DNA of 64,000 nt from Terriglobia bacterium (GTDB lineage: Bacteria; Acidobacteriota; Terriglobia; Terriglobales; SCQP01): assembly GCA_021323595.1 (NCBI GenBank), contig JAJPKR010000056.1, forward strand, positions 62,001 to 126,000, in the 5' to 3' direction. The notes under the pieces were generated by a model. The model saw only the letters and a list, made by a program, of their open reading frames with translations, ran no database searches and was not told where the DNA came from. Position 1 is the stretch's first letter. Each line of letters opens with the position of its first letter. The translations under genes were made by a program, and so were the position numbers. This document shows, piece after piece, positions 8,715 through 18,998 of this stretch.

Positions 8715-10358
8715 TCAACGACGGGCAATCATAATCCATTGCCCGCGGGCGGCGGCGCGGAATTCCACCCGGAGATGCCAGCGCGCCAGCCAGGCCGCGG
8801 GCGGCAGCGGAGATCGGTGGTGGAAGTAGCGCCCGCTCCAGCGCCGCCAGAACGGGAACCAGCGCAGCAGATTCTCGCGCGGCGCGTATTCCCGCGAATA
8901 GAGATAGACCGTTTCGCCCGGCCGGGGTTCGACTCCCGCCCAGCCCGCCGCGGTAAAGTTCGCCACCGGCGCCACGGCCAGCGGATGGCGAACGTAGCCG
9001 AGGTCGGGATTGCTCAGCTCCGCCGTCGCCGGCCAGGCGGTGATCACCGGCTCGCCCGTGGCATTGCGCTCGAGGAACGCAGCCGCCTGCCGGTGCAGCC
9101 GGATGAACGTCGCATAGGCCAAGTTGTCTTCGTAGGGAAACGGATACGGCGGGTTCACGAACCATCCGGCTACCAGCACCGCCGCGCAGGCCGCGATCGC
9201 CAGCCGCGGCCGCGGCAGCCGCGCCAGCCACGGCGCCAGCAGCGCAACGTAGAGCGCCAGCGCCGGCAGCAAGTAGCGCGCCAGCACCGCGCCGCCGACC
9301 AGCGCATGGAAAACGAGGTAGGCCGCGATTAGCGCCGCCGCTTCGCGCCGCAGCTCGCGCGCCGGCGGCACCGCCGCGCCGCCGTTCGCCTGCTTGTCAT
9401 CCGCCGCGGTGCGCCGCCCGCGCCGCCAAGCCCAAAGCGCCAGGATGGTGAGCGCGAACATACCGCCATAGCCCGCAAGCTGCCAGCTATGTAAATAAAG
9501 CGCGATCAGGAAGCGCGGCAGCGAAAGCGTGGACTCGAGATTGAAGCCGAGAAATTGGGCGTTGCCCATCCAGTAGCCGGTCGCGGCATGGTAATAGGCG
9601 AGCCAGGCGGCAAGCGCCGCCGCGGCCGGCAGATGCGGCGCCGCCGCCCGTGCCAGGCGCCGGAGCCTTGGCGCTCCATCTCCCGCGAGAAAACGCGGCG
9701 CAGCTCCCGCCGCGGCGGGAACGCCCGCGTCCGGCCGGGTGCGAGTAAGCTCCCGATAGAGATCGAGGATCGCGAGCGTCGCCGGGACCAGGAGCGCCGT
9801 TTCCTTCGTGAGCACCGCGCCGGCGCTGCACGCGACATACGCCCACGGGCGCCGGCGCGCGCGCGCCGCCAGCGCCCAGACGATCCAGGCCGCGGCCGCG
9901 AGATCGAGCTGCGCCAGCGTCGCCTGCGCGAAGACCAGCGGGACCACGGCGACGAGCACCCCGGCGGCGGCGCCGGCGCCGGCCGCGTTCGGATACAGCG
10001 CCCGCGCCAGCTGCGCCGTCCCCCAGACCAAGGCGGCGGCGAAGATCAGCATCGTCGCCCGCGTGACTAGCGGCGCAAATCCCGCCACCCGCCACGCCAG
10101 CGCCAGCGCCGCCATCACCAGCGGCGGATGGCCGTTGGCTAGCGTCGAATGCGGAATCCACCAGCCGTGCCGCAGGAGATCGAGCGCGGCGGGCACGAAA
10201 TAGCCCGCTTCATCCCAGTAATACGGCAGCCGCAGCAGCGGCGCGTGCGCCGCCAGCAGCGCCAGGTAGATCAATCCCGGCGCCGCGCCGGTCCAAGCGC
10301 GGCGGCGCCCGCGCCGCGCCCCGACACCCGGCGCGGTCGAGGATGCCACGAGCGCCAC
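8715..10358 (-). CDS. GT-C fold membrane glycosyltransferase (ArnT/PMT-like)
   Basis: This 547-residue integral membrane protein has about 10-12 hydrophobic segments. The first periplasmic loop after helix 1 carries YYWDEAGYF, the Asp-Glu pair expected for lipid-phosphosugar-dependent GT39/GT83 enzymes. HPPLV and AQLDL motifs follow, as in the family. The C-terminal soluble part from about residue 430 contains YLYSREYAPREN. It would transfer a sugar from a polyprenyl carrier to a protein or lipid on the outer side of the inner membrane. The start is a GTG at 10358 preceded by AAGGCG. It sits 6 bp after the DUF3467 gene in the same unit. The acceptor is unknown. Confidence 0.82.
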   Translation of the reverse strand: MALVASSTAPGVGARRGRRRAWTGAAPGLIYLALLAAHAPLLRLPYYWDEAGYFVPAALDLLRHGWWIPHSTLANGHPPLVMAALALAWRVAGFAPLVTRATMLIFAAALVWGTAQLARALYPNAAGAGAAAGVLVAVVPLVFAQATLAQLDLAAAAWIVWALAARARRRPWAYVACSAGAVLTKETALLVPATLAILDLYRELTRTRPDAGVPAAAGAAPRFLAGDGAPRLRRLARAAAPHLPAAAALAAWLAYYHAATGYWMGNAQFLGFNLESTLSLPRFLIALYLHSWQLAGYGGMFALTILALWAWRRGRRTAADDKQANGGAAVPPARELRREAAALIAAYLVFHALVGGAVLARYLLPALALYVALLAPWLARLPRPRLAIAACAAVLVAGWFVNPPYPFPYEDNLAYATFIRLHRQAAAFLERNATGEPVITAWPATAELSNPDLGYVRHPLAVAPVANFTAAGWAGVEPRPGETVYLYSREYAPRENLLRWFPFWRRWSGRYFHHRSPLPPAAWLARWHLRVEFRAAARGQWIMIARR

Positions 10359-10364
10359 GGCGCC

Positions 10365-10661
10365 TTACTGCACGCGATCGTTGCCCTGCGCCGGCGTCAG
10401 TTGGATCTCGCCAAACGCCTTTTCGTAGTTGGCGACGTGCGTCTGCAAGAGCCCCAGCAACGCCTTCGCCTGCTGCGGGCTGAGGTAAATGCCTTGCACC
10501 ATATGGATCTCGATCTCGTCGGGAATCTTCTGGTCCATGGTGCCGAATTGGAAAAAGAAGTCCCAGGTGCTCGGCCGCACCTGAACGGAATTGGCGTAGT
10601 TGTCGCGGTAATCGGGCCGGACCACGACCTTGATACGCGGCGGCGTCGGGGGCTGGCTCAT
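10365..10661 (-). CDS. DUF3467 domain protein
   Basis: This small 98-residue protein matches the DUF3467 pattern: YANSVQVRPSTWDFFFQFG near the start, then IYLSPQQAKALLGLL and NYEKAFGEI. Family members are short, widespread and without an assigned biochemical role. The ATG at 10661 lies one base beyond the stop of the DUF507 gene; a GTG three codons earlier would overlap that gene. Its tight spacing with DUF507 genes and glgE suggests co-transcription. Confidence 0.8.
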   Translation of the reverse strand: MSQPPTPPRIKVVVRPDYRDNYANSVQVRPSTWDFFFQFGTMDQKIPDEIEIHMVQGIYLSPQQAKALLGLLQTHVANYEKAFGEIQLTPAQGNDRVQ

Positions 10662-10662
10662 C

Positions 10663-10938
10663 TCAGACACCGAGCTTTTTCAGCTCCTCCTGATAGTACT
10701 TGCGATACAAAATATCCCACTCGCCGGAACCTTCGAGAATGGACCGCTTCTGCGACGCGATCTTGGCGCGCACGCCGGCGTCGATCTTCTCCTCCGCATG
10801 GAGCAGGTCCTCGAGGATCTTGCGCACTTCCAACCGAATCGTGTTGCGATCGTCGGCGAAATGAACTTCGGGATGCTCGGCGAGGCGCTCGACCACGACG
10901 TGCGAGAGCTTGTTGACCTTGTCGCGCGACAGCCGCAT
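10663..10938 (-). CDS. DUF507 family protein (second copy)
   Basis: This 91-residue, mostly helical, charged protein begins MRLSRDKVNKLSHVVVERL and ends EWDILYRKYYQEELKKLGV. It is a DUF507 member with unknown function. It overlaps the upstream DUF507 gene by one base (TGATG, shared base 10938), which implies translational coupling. The two copies share the layout M-x-L-S-R, a conserved D/E-rich middle and an A-x-I-x-x-x helix, so they are likely ancient tandem duplicates or a hetero-oligomeric pair. Confidence 0.8.
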   Translation of the reverse strand: MRLSRDKVNKLSHVVVERLAEHPEVHFADDRNTIRLEVRKILEDLLHAEEKIDAGVRAKIASQKRSILEGSGEWDILYRKYYQEELKKLGV

Positions 10939-11216
10939 CAGAGCACCACCTTGTGCTTGCGCACCAGCTCCGCCTTGATCTTCTTGAACGCCTCGGAGTA
11001 GGAGGCGCCGAGCCGCTGGAGATCGGCTTCATGCTGCGCCAAGATCGCCCGCGCCTCTTCGTTGATGCGGTCCTCGACGCCCAGTTCTTCGTTCATCGCG
11101 GCCAGCACCCACTCCGCCACCGCGCCCAGATTGGGCGCGGAAATGAGATGACGGTCGGCGAGACGATGGGTCACTTCGCGCGCCAAATAGCCGACGTACT
11201 CGCGGGATAGATGCAT
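10938..11216 (-). CDS. DUF507 family protein (first copy)
   Basis: This 92-residue paralogue of the following gene begins MHLSREYVGYLAREVTHRL and has a lysine-rich C-terminus, KKIKAELVRKHKVVL. It is predicted all-helical with no signal peptide or membrane segment. It starts 37 bp downstream of the glgE stop. The tandem DUF507 arrangement occurs in several phyla, but the role is not known. Confidence 0.8.
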   Translation of the reverse strand: MHLSREYVGYLAREVTHRLADRHLISAPNLGAVAEWVLAAMNEELGVEDRINEEARAILAQHEADLQRLGASYSEAFKKIKAELVRKHKVVL

Positions 11217-11253
11217 AGCGCCGTGCTTTAGTCTAGCAGCAGGCGGGCGCCGG

Positions 11254-13257
11254 TCAGGCCCCTCCGCCGCGGCGCACGGCGAAGACGTGCGCGGGACAGA
11301 CCGCCGGATCGAGCCGCACCCATTGCCGCGGGCCCTGCCAGCGGCCGCGGTAGCCGCCCAACAGGTCGTCGATCTCGAAGCTCTCCTCCGGCCCCAGCCC
11401 CAGAGCTTCGAGCGGCAGGTCGACGAAGGCGCTCTGGACGTGGAACGGATCGAGGTTGACGGCGATCAGCAGCAGGTCGCCCGCCGCCGCATCCTGCTTG
11501 GCATAGAAGAGAATCTGGTCGTTGTCGGCGGGCAGGAAGCGGACGTCCAAGCGCCAGAGCGCCGGATGCTCGCGGCGAATGCGATTGACGCGGGCAATAA
11601 CGTCCTTGATGTGGCCGGGGCGGTCCCAGTCCCAAACCTTGTACTCGTACTTTTCCGAGTTGGCGTATTCCTCGGTGCCCGGCAGGGCGCGGTTCTCGCA
11701 CAGTTCGAAGCCGCTATAGATCCCGTAGCTGGGGCCGAGGGTGGCCGCCAGCGTGAGACGCTGCAGGAAGGCTGGGCGACCGCCGCGCTGCAGGATCTCC
11801 GGCAGGATGTCGGGCGTATTCGTGAAAAAGTTAGGCCGGAAGTAATCGCGCCCGGGCCCGTTCGCCAGCTCCTCCAAGTATTCCGTCAGCTCCGACTTGG
11901 TGTTGCGCCAGGTGAAGTACGTATAGGACTGGCTGAAGCCGATCTTGGCGAGGTAGTGCATCACTTTCGGCCGCGTGAACGCCTCCGAGAGGAAGATCAC
12001 CTCCGGATGCCGGGCGCGTACGCGCGCGATCAGCCACTGCCAGAAGGCGAAGGGCTTGGTGTGGGGGTTATCCACGCGAAAAATGCGCACGCCGTGCCCG
12101 ATCCAGAACTCCACGATCCGCTCGAGTTCGTGCCATAACGCCTCCCATTCGGCGCAGTGGAAATCGAGCGGGTAAATGTCTTCGTACCGCTTCGGCGGGT
12201 TCTCGGCGTACTTGATCGAGCCGTCGGGCCGATGAAAGAACCACTCCGGATGCTCGCGCACCCAGGGGTGGTCGGGCGAGCAGTTGATGGCGAAATCGAG
12301 CGCGATCTCAAGCCCGTGCGCGGCGGCGGCGGCGGTGAAATGATCGAAGTCGTCCAGCGTGCCGAGCGCCGGTTCGATGGCGTCGTGCCCGCCCGCCTCC
12401 GAGCCGATGGCGTACGGACTGCCGGGATCGCCGGCGGCGGCGACGAGCGAGTTATTGCGGCCCTTGCGATGGGTATGGCCGATGGGGTGAATCGGCGTCA
12501 GGTAAAGCACGTCGAAGCCCATGGCCTGGATCTCCGGCAGGCGCGCCTCGGCCTCGCGCAGCGTGGCGCTGCGGCCCGGCACCGTGCCCTGCGAGCGCGG
12601 GAACATCTCGTACCAGGCGCCGAAGCGCGCGCGCACGCGGTCGCAAACCAGCGGATAAACCCGGGCGCAGCGCGCGGCCGGGGCCAGCGGTGCGCAGGCG
12701 CGCGCCAGCGCCGCGGTGTCGTCAGCGAGCAGCAGCTCCGCCGCGGCGCCGCCGGCCGCCACCCTTCGCAGCAACTTCCGCAACTCGGACCGCAACCCGC
12801 GCTCCGCCGGGGCTTTGAGGCGGCGCAGCAGCGCCGCCCCTTCCGCCAAATCGCTGGTGATATCTTGGCCGGCTTGGCGCTTGCGCAACGTGTCGCGACG
12901 CCAGGTCTCGAACACCTCGACCCAGGCCTCGATCGTGAACTCGTAATCGCCCACGCGCTCCAGCCGCATCTCGCCCCGCCAGCGATCGTTGCCGAGCGGA
13001 TGCATGGGCGCGCTCTGCCATTTCCGCTCGCCGTCGCCGCTCACCGGCCGATAGAGCAAGCGCGCTGCCAGCACGTCGTGACCTTCTTTGAAGATATCGG
13101 CGTTGACCACGACCAGATCGCCCATTTCCCGCTTGACCGGAAAGCGCCCGTCATCCACCGCCGGCGCTACAGCTTCGATCACGATGCCGGCGCTGGCATG
13201 GGGAGCGCGCTGCGAGCGGCGGCGCGCGGGGCGTTTGGTCACGGCGGGGGCGGGCAT
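11254..13257 (-). CDS. glgE: Alpha-1,4-glucan:maltose-1-phosphate maltosyltransferase
   Basis: This GH13 subfamily 3 enzyme extends alpha-1,4-glucan with maltosyl units from maltose 1-phosphate. It is 667 residues, the family length. An N-terminal beta domain and helical insert (residues 25-215) precede the (beta/alpha)8 barrel. The likely nucleophile is D396 (IFRVDNPHTKP) and the acid/base E425 (FLSEAFTRP); LTPIHPIGHTHRKG and DFAINCSPDHPW are hallmark GlgE segments. The start is the ATG at 13257. It opens the minus-strand unit and is divergent from otsA/otsB, so trehalose and alpha-glucan metabolism adjoin here. The partners that make maltose 1-phosphate from trehalose (TreS, Pep2) are not in the window. 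Confidence 0.96.
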   Translation of the reverse strand: MPAPAVTKRPARRRSQRAPHASAGIVIEAVAPAVDDGRFPVKREMGDLVVVNADIFKEGHDVLAARLLYRPVSGDGERKWQSAPMHPLGNDRWRGEMRLERVGDYEFTIEAWVEVFETWRRDTLRKRQAGQDITSDLAEGAALLRRLKAPAERGLRSELRKLLRRVAAGGAAAELLLADDTAALARACAPLAPAARCARVYPLVCDRVRARFGAWYEMFPRSQGTVPGRSATLREAEARLPEIQAMGFDVLYLTPIHPIGHTHRKGRNNSLVAAAGDPGSPYAIGSEAGGHDAIEPALGTLDDFDHFTAAAAAHGLEIALDFAINCSPDHPWVREHPEWFFHRPDGSIKYAENPPKRYEDIYPLDFHCAEWEALWHELERIVEFWIGHGVRIFRVDNPHTKPFAFWQWLIARVRARHPEVIFLSEAFTRPKVMHYLAKIGFSQSYTYFTWRNTKSELTEYLEELANGPGRDYFRPNFFTNTPDILPEILQRGGRPAFLQRLTLAATLGPSYGIYSGFELCENRALPGTEEYANSEKYEYKVWDWDRPGHIKDVIARVNRIRREHPALWRLDVRFLPADNDQILFYAKQDAAAGDLLLIAVNLDPFHVQSAFVDLPLEALGLGPEESFEIDDLLGGYRGRWQGPRQWVRLDPAVCPAHVFAVRRGGGA

Positions 13258-13385
13258 GTATCTAATCTACCTGCGGCGGCGCGCGGCGCGCAGCCCAAGC
13301 GGCCGCTTCCACCGCCACCGCGAAACGCGGGCGGCGCGGGGTATCATGAACCAGGTCGCACTCGACTCGCGGAGGAATGGCCGGC
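13258..13385. promoter_or_regulatory. Divergent glgE / otsA control region
   Basis: The 128-bp gap must carry both promoters. On the plus strand TATCAT (13342-13347) is a plausible -10 box for otsA, but no clear -35 is seen. The ribosome binding site GGAGGA (13371-13376) decides the otsA start. Confidence 0.4.
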
Positions 13386-14948
13386 ATGGTGCGCAGTCCG
13401 CTGCTGCAAGAAGTCACGTCGCTCGAAGGCCGCCGCTTTGTCGTCGTTTCCAATCGCCAGCCTTTTTCCCACGTGCGCCGCGACGGCGAAGTCCGCGTGG
13501 AAAAGCCGCCCAGCGGCTTGACGCTGGCGCTCGAGCCCATTGTCCAAGCGACGCGCGGGACCTGGATTGCCGCCTCCAGCGGCGACGCCGACCGCGAGTT
13601 CGTGGACCGGCGCGGCCATGTCCTGCAAAACCCGCCCGATGTGCAGTACAAGCTGCGCCGGCTCTTTCTGCCGGCCAAATTGAACGAGGACTTCTACACC
13701 GGCTTCGCCAATTCGGCGCTCTGGCCGCTATGCCATATCGCCTACCACAAGCCGCGCTTCGAGGAACACTGGTGGCGCGCCTACGTGCGCGCGAACGAGC
13801 TGTTCGCCGAAGCGGTGGCGGATGAAATCGGCGATCGCCCCGCCATTGTCTTCATCCAAGATTTCCAACTGGCGCTGCTGCCGCGGCTGCTGCGGCAGCG
13901 CTGCCCGCGGGCGCTGATCGCGCAATTTTGGCACATTCCCTGGCCCAACCCCGAGGCCTTCCGCATCTGCCCGTGGCGCAAGGAGTTGCTGGAAGGGCTG
14001 CTCGGCAACCACCTGCTCGGCTTCCACCTGCCCTATCACTGCAACAACTTTCTTTACACCGTGGACCGTGAGTTGCAGGCGCGATTGGACCGCGAGCGCA
14101 ACCGCGTAGTGCTGGAGGAGCGGGCGACGGCGGTGGCGGCCTTTCCTTTGAGCGTGGATTTTCGCCGCATTCGCGAGAGTGTGCTGGGGGCGGAGGCCCA
14201 GCGGGAAGCGGCGCGCCTCCGCGAGCTGCATGGCCGCGGCCGCAAGCTGGTGCTGAGCGTGGAGCGGCTCGACTATTCCAAGGGCATTCTGGAGCGCATC
14301 GAGGCGATCCAGCGCCTCTTTGAGCGCTATCCAGCGCTGCGCGAGACCGTGAGCTTCGTGCAAATCGCCACCCCCAGCCGCACTACCGTGCGCGCCTATC
14401 GCGATTACGCAGCGGCGGTGGAGCGGGCCGTCGCCCGCGTCAACGCCAACTTGGCCGGCAACGGCTGGACGCCGATCAAGCCGATGCACACCTATCTCGA
14501 GCCCGAGAAGGTCTGGATCTGGTATAACGCCGCCGACGCCCTGATCGTGAGCTCGCTGCACGACGGCATGAACCTGGTCAGCAAGGAATACGTGGCGGCG
14601 GCGCCCGACGACGGTGTGCTGCTGCTGAGCGAATTCACGGGCGCCGCGCGCGATCTCGACGAGGCGGTTTCGATCAACCCCTACGCCACTGACGGCTTTG
14701 CCGACGCCATTGCTATGTCGTTGAGCATGCCCGAATCCGAGCGGCGCGAACGCATGCGGCGCTTGCGCTGGCGCGTCTCCAATTACGATGTCGGCGCCTG
14801 GGCCCGTGACATTCTGCGGGTAATTCGCCAACATGATTTCGATGCCCATCGTCCCGCACCTGTGGGCGGCCTCGCCGAAGGCCAATTTCCCTCGCGTGGA
14901 TTGGCGGCGGAAGCTGGCTGGCGCCCGGCGCGTGCTCGTCGCCACTGA
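13386..14948 (+). CDS. otsA: Alpha,alpha-trehalose-6-phosphate synthase (GT20)
   Basis: The enzyme makes trehalose 6-phosphate from a nucleoside-diphosphate glucose and glucose 6-phosphate. It is 520 residues. Visible landmarks are VVVSNRQPF at the start, ALWPLCHIAYHKPRFEEHWW, the HIPWPNPEAFRICPWR region, GNHLLGFHLPYHCNNF, SVERLDYSKGI and the C-terminal SLHDGMNLVSKEYVA donor-binding motif. Two ATGs are possible. The one at 13377 touches the GGAGGA box, while 13386 has a 9-bp spacing, so 13386 is preferred. About 35 residues after the last conserved helix form a low-complexity tail that overlaps otsB by up to 116 bp. Confidence 0.95.
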   Translation: MVRSPLLQEVTSLEGRRFVVVSNRQPFSHVRRDGEVRVEKPPSGLTLALEPIVQATRGTWIAASSGDADREFVDRRGHVLQNPPDVQYKLRRLFLPAKLNEDFYTGFANSALWPLCHIAYHKPRFEEHWWRAYVRANELFAEAVADEIGDRPAIVFIQDFQLALLPRLLRQRCPRALIAQFWHIPWPNPEAFRICPWRKELLEGLLGNHLLGFHLPYHCNNFLYTVDRELQARLDRERNRVVLEERATAVAAFPLSVDFRRIRESVLGAEAQREAARLRELHGRGRKLVLSVERLDYSKGILERIEAIQRLFERYPALRETVSFVQIATPSRTTVRAYRDYAAAVERAVARVNANLAGNGWTPIKPMHTYLEPEKVWIWYNAADALIVSSLHDGMNLVSKEYVAAAPDDGVLLLSEFTGAARDLDEAVSINPYATDGFADAIAMSLSMPESERRERMRRLRWRVSNYDVGAWARDILRVIRQHDFDAHRPAPVGGLAEGQFPSRGLAAEAGWRPARARRH

Positions 14949-15729
14949 TTTCGACGGCACGCTGGCGGAGATCGTGCCCGAACCCGATGCCGCCACCCCC
15001 GTGCCGGGCGCGCAAGCGGCGCTGACGGCGTTGGCGGCCGCGGCGTCCTTCGAGGTCGCCATTGTCAGCGGGCGATCGCTCGCCGATCTTGTGGCGCGCT
15101 GCCCGGTGCCCGGCGCATGGTATCTCGGCGGGCACGGCAATGAAATCTTGCCGCCCGCGCGGCCTCCCTCCGCCCAGGAGGCCGATCTGACGGCGGCGCG
15201 CAACCGCGAGGCCGCAGAACGCCGCGGCGACGGGCCGCAGCGGGTTGCGCGGCTGGCCGAGGAATTGCGGCCCATGCTGGCGCGCTGGCCGGGCACGTGG
15301 CTGGAAGTGAAGCCGTGGTCGGTGGGCGTGCATTACCGGCGCGCGCCGCAATGGGAATCGGCGGTGCTGGCCTACGCAGCCGATTTGGCGGGGCAGCGCG
15401 GATTTCGCCTGGTGCCCGGCAATTGCATTGCCGAGCTGCTGCCCAGCACCGCGGACAACAAGGGCCAAGCGCTGCTCGGGCTGCGGGCCCGGCTCCGTTG
15501 TGACCTGGCGGTTTATTTCGGCGACGAGGCCACCGACGAAGACGTCTTTGCCTTGGCCGACGATCGTTTGGTCGGCGTCCATGTCGGCCCGCCCTCGCCA
15601 GCGCAGCGGGATGGATGGGACGACCGCCCCACTGCGGCGGCGTTCTGGCTGGCGTCGCCGCAAGAGGTGGTGGCCTGTCTCCAATGTTTGCCGGCGTGCG
15701 CCGGCCAGCCGGCCGCCCCGCAGCCGTAA
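14833..15729 (+). CDS. otsB: Trehalose-6-phosphate phosphatase (HAD family)
   Basis: The enzyme dephosphorylates trehalose 6-phosphate to trehalose. It is 298 residues. HAD motif I is VATDFDGTLAE (about residues 36-46), motif II SGRS, and motif IV the acidic GDEATDEDVF (about 232-241) that binds magnesium. The WLEVKPWSVGVHYR segment belongs to the cap. The start at 14833 (or the in-frame ATG at 14842) lies well inside otsA, so the two genes overlap by 116 or 107 bp in different frames. Translational coupling is likely. A shorter N-terminus starting inside the overlap is possible but would approach motif I closely. Confidence 0.93.
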   Translation: MISMPIVPHLWAASPKANFPRVDWRRKLAGARRVLVATDFDGTLAEIVPEPDAATPVPGAQAALTALAAAASFEVAIVSGRSLADLVARCPVPGAWYLGGHGNEILPPARPPSAQEADLTAARNREAAERRGDGPQRVARLAEELRPMLARWPGTWLEVKPWSVGVHYRRAPQWESAVLAYAADLAGQRGFRLVPGNCIAELLPSTADNKGQALLGLRARLRCDLAVYFGDEATDEDVFALADDRLVGVHVGPPSPAQRDGWDDRPTAAAFWLASPQEVVACLQCLPACAGQPAAPQP

Positions 15730-15750
15730 GCGCGGGTGGGATTGCGCGGG

Positions 15751-16752
15751 ATGCCGTCGCCACTGACTCTCATTCGCGCGACCATGGCGCGGCACCACAT
15801 GAGCGCGCCGGGCGATCGCATCGGCGTCGCCGTATCCGGCGGGGGTGATTCCTTGGCCCTGCTGCTGGCCTTGCACGAGCTGGCGCCGGCCTTGGGCCTG
15901 CAACTCTCGGTTCTGCACCTTGATCACCGGCTGCGGCCCGATTCAGGGGAAGATGCGGCGTTCGTGGGCGAGTGGGCGGCTCGCCTGGGCTTGCCATTTT
16001 CCCTGCGCCGCGCCGATGAGTTACCCTCCGCGCGCGGCAACCGCGAGCAGGCGGCACGGCGGGTGCGGCTGGAGTTCTTCCAGGCCTATCTCGAGGCCGG
16101 GGAAGCCGACAGCGTGGCCACCGCCCACACCGCCGACGATCAGGCGGAAACGGTGCTGTTTCGCTTGCTGCGCGGCAGCGGCACGCGCGGCCTCGCCGCA
16201 ATTTGGCCGGTGGCGCGCCTGGGGCCGGGGCGCCTCTTGCGTCCCGCGATCGATTGCCGGCGCGGATCGTTGCGGCAATGGCTGACCGCCCAGGGCGTGC
16301 GCTGGCGCGAGGACGCGAGCAACCTAGACCCATCGTTGCGCCGCAACCGCATTCGCCACTGCTTGTTGCCGCAGTTGGAGCGAGAATATAACCCCAACGT
16401 GGCCGGCGTCCTGGCGCGTCTCGCCACCCTGGCGCGCGAGGAGGAGGAATACTGGCGCCAGCAGATCGAAGTGCTTGCCTCCCGCTTTTGGCGGCCTTGC
16501 GCCGGCGGTGTGGAGGGCTCCACGGCGGAGCTGGCGGCCCTGCCCGCCGCCCTGGCACGGAGGCTCCTGCGCGCGGGCCTGGAGCGGGTCAAAGGCGACC
16601 TGCGGCGGCTGGATTTTCCGCTCATCGAAGCGGTGCTCGAGCAAGCCCGCACCGTGGCGACTGGATCGGTCAAGTCCGTGAGCCTACCGGGGTTAACTCT
16701 TGTGGTGGGGCCGAAACTCACGATGATCCGCCGTGCCAACAGTACGCTATAA
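15751..16752 (+). CDS. tilS: tRNA(Ile)-lysidine synthase
   Basis: TilS converts cytidine 34 of the AUA-reading tRNA-Ile to lysidine, an essential modification. The 333-residue protein has the PP-loop SGGGDSLAL (about residues 29-37), LHLDHRLRPDS, the TAHTADDQAETVLFRLLRGSG signature, and RREDASNLD-like WREDASNLDPSLRRNRIR. Its C-terminal helical domain is short. The ATG at 15751 is chosen over a GTG five codons earlier. It precedes ftsH, a common gene order in many bacteria. Confidence 0.94.
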   Translation: MPSPLTLIRATMARHHMSAPGDRIGVAVSGGGDSLALLLALHELAPALGLQLSVLHLDHRLRPDSGEDAAFVGEWAARLGLPFSLRRADELPSARGNREQAARRVRLEFFQAYLEAGEADSVATAHTADDQAETVLFRLLRGSGTRGLAAIWPVARLGPGRLLRPAIDCRRGSLRQWLTAQGVRWREDASNLDPSLRRNRIRHCLLPQLEREYNPNVAGVLARLATLAREEEEYWRQQIEVLASRFWRPCAGGVEGSTAELAALPAALARRLLRAGLERVKGDLRRLDFPLIEAVLEQARTVATGSVKSVSLPGLTLVVGPKLTMIRRANSTL

Positions 16753-16753
16753 T
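16748..16753 (+). promoter_or_regulatory. Perfect -10 box (TATAAT) upstream of ftsH
   Basis: TATAAT at 16748-16753 overlaps the end of tilS and lies about 126 bp upstream of the ftsH start. It is the only perfect housekeeping -10 hexamer I noticed in an expected promoter position. The -35 region (around 16724-16730) does not resemble TTGACA, so the call is tentative. Confidence 0.4.
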
Positions 16754-16878
16754 GGCTCGAAGGGCCTATCTCCGCTGAAGCCGGAATGACGCTCCGAGCC
16801 TGCCGAGGCCGGAACCTGGGCGAAGTCCGAACATCTAATTGAGTACACCGGGAACCGTCGGATCACGAGATTAGACGC

Positions 16879-18789
<1,911 letters not shown>

Positions 18790-18998
18790 ACCGCCGATCA
18801 GCCGCATTCCTGCGCGCGCGCCCGCGATAGGGCCCGTGGTCATTGCGCGCTTTTCGCTGAGCGCACCGGACGGACGCGTGGCTCGTCCGCTCCGCTCCGG
18901 GTTGCACGGCTGGCGGTCGGCCGGCTCGATTCAGACTCCTACGCGATTCAACGGCAGGACGCGGGGCGATCCCGCGGCATCGCAGCCTGTAGTCCTGG

